A DNA stretch of 22,341 nt, taken from UMGS75 sp963648435 (lineage in GTDB: Bacteria; Bacillota_I; Bacilli_A; ML615J-28; CAG-313). Location: assembly GCA_963648435.1 (NCBI GenBank), contig CAVJDT010000032.1:1-22341 (forward strand). The letters are read 5' to 3'. Below the pieces are notes generated by a model, which did not search any database, was not told the DNA's origin, and saw nothing but the letters and a program-made list of their open reading frames with translations. The translations under genes were made by a program, and so were the position numbers. Positions 15,930 to 21,434 of this stretch are shown piece after piece (within the stretch, counting starts at the first letter, position 1; each line of letters opens with the position of its first letter).

Positions 15930-16368
15930 TTGCTATGTCATAGACAATCGTTACTTTGTCTTCGCCCATTCCTTGGTTGAGCTTAAGTTCCAGTTCTCTT
16001 TCTTTAAGCTCTAGCTCACGTTTCTTAAGTTCTAGCTCTTGCTTTTTAAGCTCTAGTAAGGCATTTGTTTGATCGTCGGTTAGTTCTTGAATCTTCTCAA
16101 ACGCTTTAACATCACCAATCATTTTGGCCCTATTAACCACACCTAATACAACACAATCCTTTTGTGTTATCTTTTCTTTAGGTATGCCTGCCTTAACTAG
16201 TTGCAGCGCCACTATATCATCATCTGCTGTAGGCAAACTAAGTATTTTTTTAGCTATAGCATTGAACCTTCTAGCTTCACCACTTGCTATGCCAGCTTTC
16301 CTAGCGTTTTCTCGTCGCTCACTCGGTGTTCGCTTTGCATTTGCTTTAATGATATTTTCCTTATTAAT
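15913..16368 (-). CDS. terS: Small terminase subunit with apparent AUU start (151 aa)
   Basis: The frame contains a TTG at 16236, but coding continues upstream with a helix-turn-helix-like, basic N-terminus ('KRTPSERRENARKAGIASGE'), a pattern conserved in small terminases. No ATG, GTG or TTG lies upstream in frame before the stop at 16375-16377. The best start is ATT at 16368-16366, giving MNKENIIKANAKR, with an AAGGT site 8 bases away; it overlaps the stop of a 13-codon leader. The C-terminal half (about residues 105-130) is a repeated Leu/Glu/Lys coiled coil (KKQELELKKRELELKERE), the oligomerisation part. It would bind the packaging site and load the large subunit. The stop overlaps terL by 17 bases. 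Alternatively a +1 frameshift joins it to the leader. Confidence 0.75.
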   Translation of the reverse strand: MNKENIIKANAKRTPSERRENARKAGIASGEARRFNAIAKKILSLPTADDDIVALQLVKAGIPKEKITQKDCVVLGVVNRAKMIGDVKAFEKIQELTDDQTNALLELKKQELELKKRELELKERELELKLNQGMGEDKVTIVYDIANGKSN

Positions 16369-16405
16369 AGTTTTCTACCTTGTGTCTATAGAAGTATTCT
16401 TTCAT
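16364..16405 (-). CDS. 13-residue leader peptide before the small terminase
   Basis: ATG at 16405 follows a very strong GGAGGT site (16411-16416). The frame encodes MKEYFYRHKVENY and stops with TAA at 16366-16364, overlapping the ATT start of the small terminase. The peptide is short and aromatic, unlike a signal peptide. It may couple or control translation of the terminase, or be the true N-terminus of the terminase if ribosomes shift +1 at TAT TAA. Its reality rests on the ribosome site and the overlap. Confidence 0.45.
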   Translation of the reverse strand: MKEYFYRHKVENY

Positions 16406-16418
16406 GTTGCACCTCCAC

Positions 16419-16446
16419 TTGAATTTTTTATGATTTTTGATAACAT
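16419..16446 (+). promoter_or_regulatory. Plus-strand sigma-A-type promoter for RNA 2
   Basis: TTGAAT (16419-16424), a 16-base spacer and TAACAT (16441-16446), with TG one base upstream of the -10 element. Both the spacing and the AAAG immediately after the -10 match the promoter at 10829-10856. It lies between the terminase leader's ribosome site and the RNA and points toward the 3' end of nuclease gene 2. Confidence 0.55.
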
Positions 16447-16452
16447 AAAGGT

Positions 16453-16523
16453 GATTAAAAGACGGCCTTGTCCCTGAATTGGATGAGGATTACGTCTTTA
16501 TGGAACCATTTGGTTCCTTTTTG
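16453..16523 (+). ncRNA. Putative structured small RNA 2, antisense-facing
   Basis: Three elements follow the promoter. An outer stem pairs 16458-16464 (AAAGACG) with 16493-16499. An inner 8-bp stem pairs 16466-16473 (CCTTGTCC) with 16481-16488 around a 7-base loop. It contains two adjacent wobble pairs (U-G and G-U) that would be A-C mismatches on the other strand. The terminator hairpin at 16502-16517 with a T-run ends the unit three bases before the stop codon of nuclease gene 2. The predicted transcript is about 70 nt and has no credible reading frame. Its position relative to a nuclease gene copies that of RNA 1, though the sequences differ beyond the first bases. The RNA class is unknown to me. 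Confidence 0.6.
16502..16522 (+). terminator. Intrinsic terminator of RNA 2 (plus strand)
   Basis: GGAACC, a four-base ATTT loop, GGTTCC and then five T residues on the plus strand. On the minus strand the hairpin is followed by ATAAAGACG, not a T-run, so it does not terminate the late operon. It stops plus-strand transcription immediately before it would become antisense to nuclease gene 2. Confidence 0.8.
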
Positions 16524-16524
16524 T

Positions 16525-17112
16525 TTACTTTTTTTCATATTCTTTATAATTGCCTCTCCACATAACTATAGTTTTTGTCTTTTTATTTTTATAAGATCTA
16601 GCCATTCTTTTTCTTATCTGCCTATCAATTTCTTGTTTTGTTGATTTTGTGCTATATAAGTTCAAATAAATATCGCCAGCTTTTTCTTCACCGTGCTCAT
16701 TAGTTTGCTTTATGCCTTTTCTAACAAGTTTATCTACATCGGTTCCGCGGCTAGTTTTTATTTCACTATATTTGCCATCCATTAACAAATCAGGATTTTT
16801 TACACCTGTTTCGCTTTTTTCTTTCAAATGATGGAGACTTCTGCGAAGCTTATTTTTAATAAGCCCACCAGCCTTTAGTTCATCTTTTTTGTCTTTCCTC
16901 TTGAACCCTTCATCAAACGTTACAGTCCCCTTTTTGTGTCTATCTACCAAAATCGGCCTTGAAGTCACCCCAGTTACTCTTTCTTGTGTTTTATCGCTCC
17001 TCACTTTTGCTTTGGCACGTTTTCTCTCCAACATCCCATTGCTTTCAACTTCGTACCTACATATTTTTCCTGTTTTAGTTCTATAAAATTTATACATTAT
17101 TTCTTTATTCAT
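16525..17112 (-). CDS. PD-(D/E)XK nuclease-like, CdiA-CT-type toxin protein 2 (195 aa)
   Basis: A basic 195-residue protein homologous to the product of 10938-11561. The N-terminal 60 residues are Lys/Arg-rich with 'FYRTKTGKICRYEV'. The nuclease-like core has NPD at 106-108, EIK at 117-119 and Gln136 in 'GIKQTN', then 'KAGDIYLNL' and a C-terminal 'TIVMW' strand. The shared pattern with protein 1 is NPD, x8, (D/E)(L/I)K, GI.Q.N, KAG, then an Ile/Arg helix and a final strand. The ribosome site is weak. It is the first gene after the putative late promoter and leader terminator and is followed by the small terminase, a place often taken by an HNH gene in other phages. It might assist packaging, act as a toxin or be a homing-type nuclease; the substrate is unknown. 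Confidence 0.62.
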   Translation of the reverse strand: MNKEIMYKFYRTKTGKICRYEVESNGMLERKRAKAKVRSDKTQERVTGVTSRPILVDRHKKGTVTFDEGFKRKDKKDELKAGGLIKNKLRRSLHHLKEKSETGVKNPDLLMDGKYSEIKTSRGTDVDKLVRKGIKQTNEHGEEKAGDIYLNLYSTKSTKQEIDRQIRKRMARSYKNKKTKTIVMWRGNYKEYEKK

Positions 17113-17147
17113 GGTTTTGTTGCTTTCTCGTTTGTTTAGTGATCATG

Positions 17148-17175
17148 AAAAAAACCAACCTTTTACAGTTGGTTT
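17148..17175 (-). terminator. Intrinsic terminator in the presumed late leader
   Basis: Minus-strand stem AAACCAAC/GTTGGTTT (8 bp) around an 8-base loop, continuing into a run of seven T residues. It lies after the early block and about 45 bases downstream of the putative late start point, so it could end early transcripts and also block late transcripts unless antitermination occurs. Confidence 0.8.
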
Positions 17176-17219
17176 AAAGCTATGATTATAGGAAAGGAAA
17201 TTCTTATCATCTATTTGCC

Positions 17220-17240
17220 TATTAACATATTAGCACGACT
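17220..17240 (-). promoter_or_regulatory. Putative late promoter with extended -10
   Basis: On the minus strand TGC followed by TAATAT (17235-17227) forms an extended -10 element. No TTGACA-like -35 stands 17 bases upstream; that stretch is filled by tandem 10-bp repeats. This is what an activator-dependent promoter looks like. The DUF1492/ArpU-type regulator encoded just upstream is the natural candidate activator. Start site predicted near 17220. Inference from sequence only. Confidence 0.5.
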
Positions 17241-17270
17241 TTTTGTGTCCTTTTGTGTCATGTTGTGACA
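17241..17270. repeat. Three tandem 10-bp repeats upstream of the putative late promoter
   Basis: Plus-strand units TTTTGTGTCC, TTTTGTGTCA and TGTTGTGACA follow each other at exactly 10-base steps, one helical turn. The last two also form a TGTCA/TGACA inverted repeat (17256-17270). They cover the -35 region of the minus-strand promoter. They probably bind a regulator on one face of the DNA. A perfect palindrome AGTTATAACT (17271-17280) adjoins them. Confidence 0.65.
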
Positions 17271-17284
17271 AGTTATAACTTTTT

Positions 17285-17716
17285 TTACACATATCCATTT
17301 TCATGGATGATATTATCAACGTTTTCAAGTGCTCTAGCATGTATTCTATGCGTATGCTTGTAGCTTAGATTCATTTTCTTAGCTATATCTTCCCATTTCA
17401 TCAATTGAACGTATCTCATATACAATAGATTTACTTCATCCGCATTATCTAATTGATCAATAACGCTTATTACTTCTTTTTTTAGCTCCACAAGTCTTTC
17501 TATGTCGGTTTCTATTTCTTTTTCGTACCTTTCAAGCAAGGGATAGTACTTTTCTTGTGGGCTTTTGGTATTGGGTGTTCCACTCCCTTCTTTGGGTTCA
17601 TAATTAATAGCGCTACATCCCTTCATACTATTCCATATTGCTTCCTTTTCTAGTTGTTTATTCTTTATTTGACATTCGAGTTTCTTTATTTGTTGTAGAT
17701 ACTCTTTAGCTGTCAT
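17285..17716 (-). CDS. Phage late transcription regulator, DUF1492/ArpU-RinA type (143 aa)
   Basis: A 143-residue protein with an N-terminal coiled coil (about residues 1-85) and a C-terminal sigma-70 region-4-like helix-turn-helix (about 96-133: 'NLLYMRYVQLMKWEDIAKKM' then 'NLSYKHTHRIHARALENV'). The 'LLYMRYV...W..IA..M..SY.H..R.HARAL' pattern is the hallmark of the DUF1492/ArpU/RinA group, which activates late packaging and structural genes in Gram-positive phages. It ends the early block and immediately precedes the control region with the tandem repeats, its likely target. The ATG has a perfect GGAGG site and overlaps the upstream gene by 11 bases. Confidence 0.85.
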   Translation of the reverse strand: MTAKEYLQQIKKLECQIKNKQLEKEAIWNSMKGCSAINYEPKEGSGTPNTKSPQEKYYPLLERYEKEIETDIERLVELKKEVISVIDQLDNADEVNLLYMRYVQLMKWEDIAKKMNLSYKHTHRIHARALENVDNIIHENGYV

Positions 17717-17942
17717 GCTCGCCTCCTATGATATAAGAAGTTGTTTTCGTGTCATGAAAGTCCATTACGCTCAACAGTTTTCTTTCTCCATATTTTTCTT
17801 TTACCTTACACAAAGACATTATTCCTATTGGTCTTCCAAATGGGAAACAGTCTTCAATTACTTCTATCATTTTGAATGTCGGAGTATAATCCTTTACTTT
17901 TACGCCTTCGGCTATTATTTGTTGAACATGATTGTTTTTCAT
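17706..17942 (-). CDS. Small hypothetical phage protein (78 aa)
   Basis: A 78-residue protein from an ATG with a GGAGGAAT site. Its C-terminal part ('EKYGERKLLSVMDFHDTKTTSYIIGG') is a short beta-rich stretch. I do not recognise a family. It is followed by the late regulator with an 11-base overlap, so both are made from one transcript. It could be a small partner or modulator of the regulator, but this is only suggested by the linkage. Confidence 0.6.
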   Translation of the reverse strand: MKNNHVQQIIAEGVKVKDYTPTFKMIEVIEDCFPFGRPIGIMSLCKVKEKYGERKLLSVMDFHDTKTTSYIIGGEHDS

Positions 17943-18343
17943 ATTTCTAATTCCTCCAATGTATAAGGTTGATAGTTATTCATTTTCTTAAACAACGTAC
18001 CCGTAACCACAATCGACTCAGACTTGTGTGTTATGCAATAGAATGGAGTTCTCAACATTTGTTTGGCCATTATTTCATTATGAGTATCATCCAACTCACA
18101 CTTTGTTATGAGAATGTTATTCTTATTATCAAATTCAAGCAGCATTTCTCTTATTATTCTTTTTTCGGTGCTATCTAGTATAGAATTGTTGACTTCTTCA
18201 TATAGCCATTTAAAGCTTTCTAGTGGGTCTTTATCTTTTTTAGTTATTTCCTTTTGAATCTTCATAATAGCAACACCTAATGTAACATCGTGTTTTAAGT
18301 AATAGTCTATGATCCGATTCTTATATTTCTCAAAGTTTTTCAT
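17939..18343 (-). CDS. Conserved phage protein of the 'YTLEEL' type, copy A (134 aa)
   Basis: A 134-residue protein paralogous to the product of 18762-19187. Both begin with a '(N/I)EKYK..I' helix, have a central 'WL..E....SIL...EK' segment and end with a Tyr-Thr-Leu-Glu-Glu-Leu motif (here YTLEELEI). Proteins with this framework and C-terminus are frequent in replication regions of Gram-positive phages and have no assigned function that I know of. The ATG has a GGTGG site and overlaps the upstream stop as ATGA. No catalytic motif is evident. Confidence 0.65.
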   Translation of the reverse strand: MKNFEKYKNRIIDYYLKHDVTLGVAIMKIQKEITKKDKDPLESFKWLYEEVNNSILDSTEKRIIREMLLEFDNKNNILITKCELDDTHNEIMAKQMLRTPFYCITHKSESIVVTGTLFKKMNNYQPYTLEELEI

Positions 18344-18765
18344 ATATTCATTTCCACCATTTTAAATTCCCCATCAAATTTAACTTTGTATTTTCCCATT
18401 GCCATTAAATCGTGATTACATAATTGGACAACTCTTAATTCAGTGGTCTGTAGTTTATAAGCCATATCTTCCACAAAGCCATTGAATATCAACTCTTCAC
18501 CTTTATAAAGTTTAAAGACTTTCTTATACATCCCAACTCTTTCCAACGTCCAGCCATGAATACTTTTACAAGTTAAGCTTATGCTTGATATGTTCATGTT
18601 TCTGTAGCCTACTACCTTAGATATGTCTTTATATGTGCCAATGTAGCTTTCATCATCCTTGGTTACCTTATATGCAAGCATATTATTTCTCATATTTAAA
18701 CGTTCGGTATAAGGCTTTCTATTAACTAAGTTTATTGGTATTTCATTAATTCTTTCCCAGTTCAT
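18340..18765 (-). CDS. Putative modular DNA-binding phage protein (141 aa)
   Basis: A 141-residue protein with two small modules. The first (about residues 40-78, 'YIGTYKDISKVVGYRNMN' onward) has the look of a NUMOD/IENR-type helix-turn-helix. The second (about 84-130, 'FKLYKGEELIFNGFVEDMAY' onward) is a beta-turn-helix unit of the 'G...ELA..L' kind also found in the product of 19893-20264. I infer DNA binding from these; no nuclease motif is present. It lies between the two YTLEEL-type paralogues with 4-base overlaps on both sides. Confidence 0.55.
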   Translation of the reverse strand: MNWERINEIPINLVNRKPYTERLNMRNNMLAYKVTKDDESYIGTYKDISKVVGYRNMNISSISLTCKSIHGWTLERVGMYKKVFKLYKGEELIFNGFVEDMAYKLQTTELRVVQLCNHDLMAMGKYKVKFDGEFKMVEMNI

Positions 18766-19187
18766 AGTCCCAATTCCTCTAGGGTATATCTTTTATTTAC
18801 TTCCATACCTTTGTACATTGTGTCTTTTTCAAAAAACGGTAAATCTGTATAACGTCCATAATCATTTTCTCGACAAGAATAAATTGATATATATTCCATA
18901 TCCTTAAATGTTGTTTCTTGTGATTTTTGTATAGTAATTTCCACTTTATCCCTAAATGGTTTAATTAATGCACTTAGATATTCTTTTTCTTCATTAGTTA
19001 GTATTGACTCTTTGTATTCACTAAATAGCCATTTTGCTACGTTGTTATCTTCTGTTCTCATGCCAGTATGATTGCACGCTACATTAAACGCAGCTACTCC
19101 AAAGTCCATAGCAAGTAAAGCACGTGAACCTTTTTGTTCTTCAAATTCTTCTAGAATTTCTTCTTTATATTTTTCTATGTTTAGCAT
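18762..19187 (-). CDS. Conserved phage protein of the 'YTLEEL' type, copy B (141 aa)
   Basis: A 141-residue acidic protein with 'NIEKYKEEILEEFEEQKG' at the start, 'VAKWLFSEYKESILTNEEKEYL' in the middle and 'KRYTLEELGL' at the end. It is a diverged copy of the product of 17939-18343. The Cys residues scattered in the first half (around residues 38 and 104) do not make a clear zinc-binding set. Function unknown. The ribosome site is weak (AGAGAG), with a 12-base gap to the upstream gene. Confidence 0.65.
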   Translation of the reverse strand: MLNIEKYKEEILEEFEEQKGSRALLAMDFGVAAFNVACNHTGMRTEDNNVAKWLFSEYKESILTNEEKEYLSALIKPFRDKVEITIQKSQETTFKDMEYISIYSCRENDYGRYTDLPFFEKDTMYKGMEVNKRYTLEELGL

Positions 19188-19199
19188 TTTTTTGTCTCT

Positions 19200-19478
19200 C
19201 TAGAACAACGTTAGTTGTTCAATCCTTTCAGTAAATGTTTCAACCAATTTTCGGTAAGAAGAAGTAAATGCTAATGTATATTTCTTCCCGTTAATTATGT
19301 AGCACCAATCTATTCCTTTGTCCGTTGGGCTAAACGCTCCAACTGCGTTGTTTACGGAGTCATTGAAGTAATACTCAGCGTTTTCAAACACTCTTTTTAT
19401 ATATTTGTCGCTAGGTATTACTTCTTTATCTTCCGCGTATGGACTACATGAATAAGCTTTAATAGAATGGCAAGTCAT
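19200..19478 (-). CDS. Small hypothetical phage protein (92 aa)
   Basis: A 92-residue protein whose start lies 20 bases inside the end of the SSB gene in another frame. It has a helical centre ('YIKRVFENAEYYFNDSVNNA'), a short 'KGIDWCYIINGKKYTLAF' beta-hairpin and a final helix ending 'RIEQLTLF'. I do not recognise it. Because the frame is open and conserved-looking and the overlap with SSB is short, I take it as a real gene, probably translationally coupled to ssb. Confidence 0.55.
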   Translation of the reverse strand: MTCHSIKAYSCSPYAEDKEVIPSDKYIKRVFENAEYYFNDSVNNAVGAFSPTDKGIDWCYIINGKKYTLAFTSSYRKLVETFTERIEQLTLF

Positions 19479-19899
19479 CAGCCTTTATATCAGAGTACTT
19501 GACTGTGTCTCTTTCTTCGGGCCTTTGAAGGTCACCACCTAAACTAGGTTGAACAAATGACTTATCAATTGACTCTTCTTTGTTTTCATGTTTATTAGGC
19601 AGTAACGTCATTCCCTGTACGATTACTTTATAGGTGTATTGTTTTACACCATTAGATTCATAGTTATGATTTACCAATTTGCCTTCCACGTGGAACATAT
19701 CGCCCTTTAAACAATACTTAGCTATGATTTCAGCTGTTTTTTCCCATGCTTGACATTCGATAAAATGAGTTATCTTTTGATCTCCCTTTTTGCCATCGTC
19801 AACCGCCAATGTAAAGTTAACGACGTATTTCCCTGTTTGTGTTTGTTTCAATTCAATATCCTTTGTAATTCTTCCAATTACTTGCACTTTATTTAACAT
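19459..19899 (-). CDS. ssb: Single-stranded DNA-binding protein (146 aa)
   Basis: A typical bacterial/phage SSB of 146 residues. The OB-fold covers about residues 1-105, with the hallmark 'MLNKVQVIGRITKDIEL', 'GKYVVNFTLAVDD', 'HFIECQAWEKTAEIIAKY' and 'KGDMFHVEGKLVNHNYESNG'. The linker is short, and the C-terminal tip is ADDLPFY, the acidic tail that recruits replication proteins, here with one extra Tyr after the Phe. GGAGATTAATAA precedes the ATG. It protects single-stranded phage DNA during replication and recombination and shares a transcript with the other early genes. Confidence 0.95.
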   Translation of the reverse strand: MLNKVQVIGRITKDIELKQTQTGKYVVNFTLAVDDGKKGDQKITHFIECQAWEKTAEIIAKYCLKGDMFHVEGKLVNHNYESNGVKQYTYKVIVQGMTLLPNKHENKEESIDKSFVQPSLGGDLQRPEERDTVKYSDIKADDLPFY

Positions 19900-20264
19900 T
19901 TATTAATCTCCTTTATTCTCCATTTTTTTTGAAATAATCCACCGCTTGTAGCGTAGTATCGTATTTGTTGAACTTTAATTGCGAATGTATCAGCTAATTC
20001 TTTGGCTGTTCCTGTTCCTAGAATTACAGTTCCTTCAATGATCATGTATTCTTTTTGTTTAGTGACAACCTGTTCAAATTTACCTGTTTTTGCTAGTGTG
20101 TCGCACAACAATCTAAATTCTTTATCTTTAGTCCTATCGTTGGCCCAATCCTTTAAAATGAATCTAGCGTTCTCTGCGTTCATTAAGGGATTAACCTTTT
20201 TCCCACATGCATAAGCACATATTGCCTTTAATTTGTCATATTGATGACTATCTAATGTGTCCAT
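19893..20264 (-). CDS. Putative HTH-containing phage protein (123 aa)
   Basis: I prefer the ATG at 20264 over an in-frame TTG 18 bases upstream; both have weak ribosome sites. The 123-residue product starts 'MDTLDSHQYDKLKAICAYAC', continues with a helical region and ends with a DNA-binding-like unit near residues 85-115 ('GTAKELADTFAIKVQQIRYY'), where a Gly-Thr-Ala start leads into a helix-turn-helix. This unit is common in small replication-region proteins of Gram-positive phages. The stop overlaps the ssb start by 7 bases. Confidence 0.55.
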   Translation of the reverse strand: MDTLDSHQYDKLKAICAYACGKKVNPLMNAENARFILKDWANDRTKDKEFRLLCDTLAKTGKFEQVVTKQKEYMIIEGTVILGTGTAKELADTFAIKVQQIRYYATSGGLFQKKWRIKEINKC

Positions 20265-20547
20265 CTTTCTCGTATTTATCAATCAATTCAGAGATTTCTT
20301 TGTTTTTTTGTTCGTGCTGGTATCGATTGATTTCCTTTCTTTTTAACTCGCTATCGTTTTGGATAACCATTTCTTTGAACTTTTGAAGTGTTCCTAACTT
20401 GATTTTGTCTTCTTCAGTTAATTGCTTAGCTTTTTGTTCTAATGCTTTTCTTTGTTCGATATATTTAGCTTCTCGATATGTTTCTATCCACATATCGGCA
20501 ATGATCAGAACAATTAACCCTATCAAGATATAAATAACTACAGTCAT
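20248..20547 (-). CDS. Small membrane protein with coiled coil (99 aa)
   Basis: Residues 1-19 (MTVVIYILIGLIVLIIADM) form one transmembrane helix. The remaining 80 residues are Lys/Glu/Gln-rich and predicted coiled coil ('REAKYIEQRKALEQKAKQLT' and beyond) facing the cytoplasm if the short N-terminus is outside. No signal peptidase site. GGAG lies 10 bases upstream of the ATG. Its role is unknown; possibilities include anchoring replication proteins or membrane-associated exclusion. Not a holin by layout, since the single span is followed by a long charged helix and no endolysin is near. Confidence 0.6.
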   Translation of the reverse strand: MTVVIYILIGLIVLIIADMWIETYREAKYIEQRKALEQKAKQLTEEDKIKLGTLQKFKEMVIQNDSELKRKEINRYQHEQKNKEISELIDKYEKDGHIR

Positions 20548-20846
20548 TCGCTATAATCTCCGTTTAATCTCTTAATCCATCTTTGTGCTTTGCGTTTCTT
20601 TTTGCCTTCTACAACCGCCCTTGTAGCTTGTTTTGCGTTTAGAATCGTATCTAAGCATAAACTTACATCAGCTATTTCTTCGGTTAGATTGTTATAAACG
20701 CTTGTTAGAGTGCCTTTTGGTTTATTAGTGCCTTTCTTATACCTATACACTTTTAGAATCGCTTGGGATAGTTCGTTGCATTCTTCTGCAAGTTGCAACA
20801 GTCTATCTTCTTCGCTAACCCTTGTTATTATTTCTTTGAGTTCCAT
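20544..20846 (-). CDS. MazG-like nucleotide pyrophosphohydrolase domain protein (100 aa)
   Basis: The product has the all-alpha NTP pyrophosphohydrolase signature: EECNE at residues 21-25 and EEIAD at 56-60, together an EExxE...ExxD metal site, with 'LLQLAEECNELSQAILKVYR' as the first helix. Enzymes of this type hydrolyse (d)NTPs to monophosphates and can adjust nucleotide pools or remove unusual nucleotides during phage growth. The start at 20846 is favoured by a GAAGAG site 7 bases away; an ATG two codons earlier is too close to it. The C-terminus (GKKKRKAQRWIKRLNG) is basic. Confidence 0.75.
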   Translation of the reverse strand: MELKEIITRVSEEDRLLQLAEECNELSQAILKVYRYKKGTNKPKGTLTSVYNNLTEEIADVSLCLDTILNAKQATRAVVEGKKKRKAQRWIKRLNGDYSE

Positions 20847-21174
20847 TTGCATACTCTTCTAGCAAAACGTTGCACAGTTCATTAACACTCATATATTCCT
20901 TTTCGGCTTTTTCTTTCGCTCTTTGAAGAGTGCTTGGCCTTACAAGTAAATTAAGACGTTTAGACTTGCTTTCTTGGGTGTTTTCTAATACTTCCTCTAA
21001 GAAGCAAATGAAGCGACTAATTCCATCAGCTGCGCCACATGCATATTCAACAAAGAATCTTTCTATTTCATCTTCTTTGTTCAAAGCTGTGATATTGAAG
21101 ATTTCTTCTCCAATAATTTCATCCTCGATTTCTATTGCTTTTTCTAAAGCTTTCCTTAATTGTTCTCTTTTCAT
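20815..21174 (-). CDS. Ribbon-helix-helix type phage protein (119 aa)
   Basis: I start this at the ATG 21174-21172, which shares one base with the upstream stop (TGATG) and has AAGG 8 bases away; a longer frame upstream lies wholly within the neighbouring gene. The C-terminal 45 residues ('KRLNLLVRPSTLQRAKEKAE' then 'YMSVNELCNVLLEEYANG') form an Arc/HicB-like ribbon-helix-helix, where the 'LNLLVRPST' strand would insert into the DNA major groove. The first 70 residues are helical and acidic. A likely early transcriptional regulator, inferred from fold. Confidence 0.6.
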   Translation of the reverse strand: MKREQLRKALEKAIEIEDEIIGEEIFNITALNKEDEIERFFVEYACGAADGISRFICFLEEVLENTQESKSKRLNLLVRPSTLQRAKEKAEKEYMSVNELCNVLLEEYANGTQRNNNKG

Positions 21175-21434
21175 CAAAATAACCTTAATTGTTCTTCCTT
21201 TCCTATCATGTTTTTGACTTCTTCTACTGAAAACTTCTTTTCTTGATACTTTGTATGGACTGTTATTCCTTTTGGAGAACAACTCCAACCTTGGAAGTCA
21301 CAAGAACATCCATAGTAAGTATCTAGTAGTGTTTTTTTAATTGTTTCCCACTTTGAATAGCCAAATACTTTTTGGTAATACTCGAAGTTTTGATTATTTA
21401 GGAAACGTTTTAATCTTTCTATTACTTCATCCAT
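21174..21434 (-). CDS. Small hypothetical phage protein (86 aa)
   Basis: An 86-residue protein with an AAAGGAA site. The first half is helical ('MDEVIERLKRFLNNQNFEYY'); the middle carries a Cys-rich segment with three Cys (CSCDFQGWSC), possibly metal-binding but short of a full zinc knuckle. I do not recognise the family. It sits between the DUF1064 gene (1-base overlap) and the ribbon-helix-helix gene, in the replication block. Confidence 0.6.
   Translation of the reverse strand: MDEVIERLKRFLNNQNFEYYQKVFGYSKWETIKKTLLDTYYGCSCDFQGWSCSPKGITVHTKYQEKKFSVEEVKNMIGKEEQLRLF

Noticed and set aside
10891..16513. Eight-base string CCATTTGG shared by RNA 1 and RNA 2
   Set aside because: Its complement also occurs within coding regions (for example near 17837 and 21853), so it is not informative in an AT-rich sequence.
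16440..16524. Minus-strand terminator after nuclease gene 2
   Set aside because: The GGAACC hairpin is followed by a T-run only on the plus strand; on the minus strand it continues into ATAAAGACG.
10938..17112. Group I or II intron-encoded homing nucleases as an explanation for the two nuclease genes
   Set aside because: Neither gene interrupts another gene, and the flanking RNAs are far too short and lack intron core structures.
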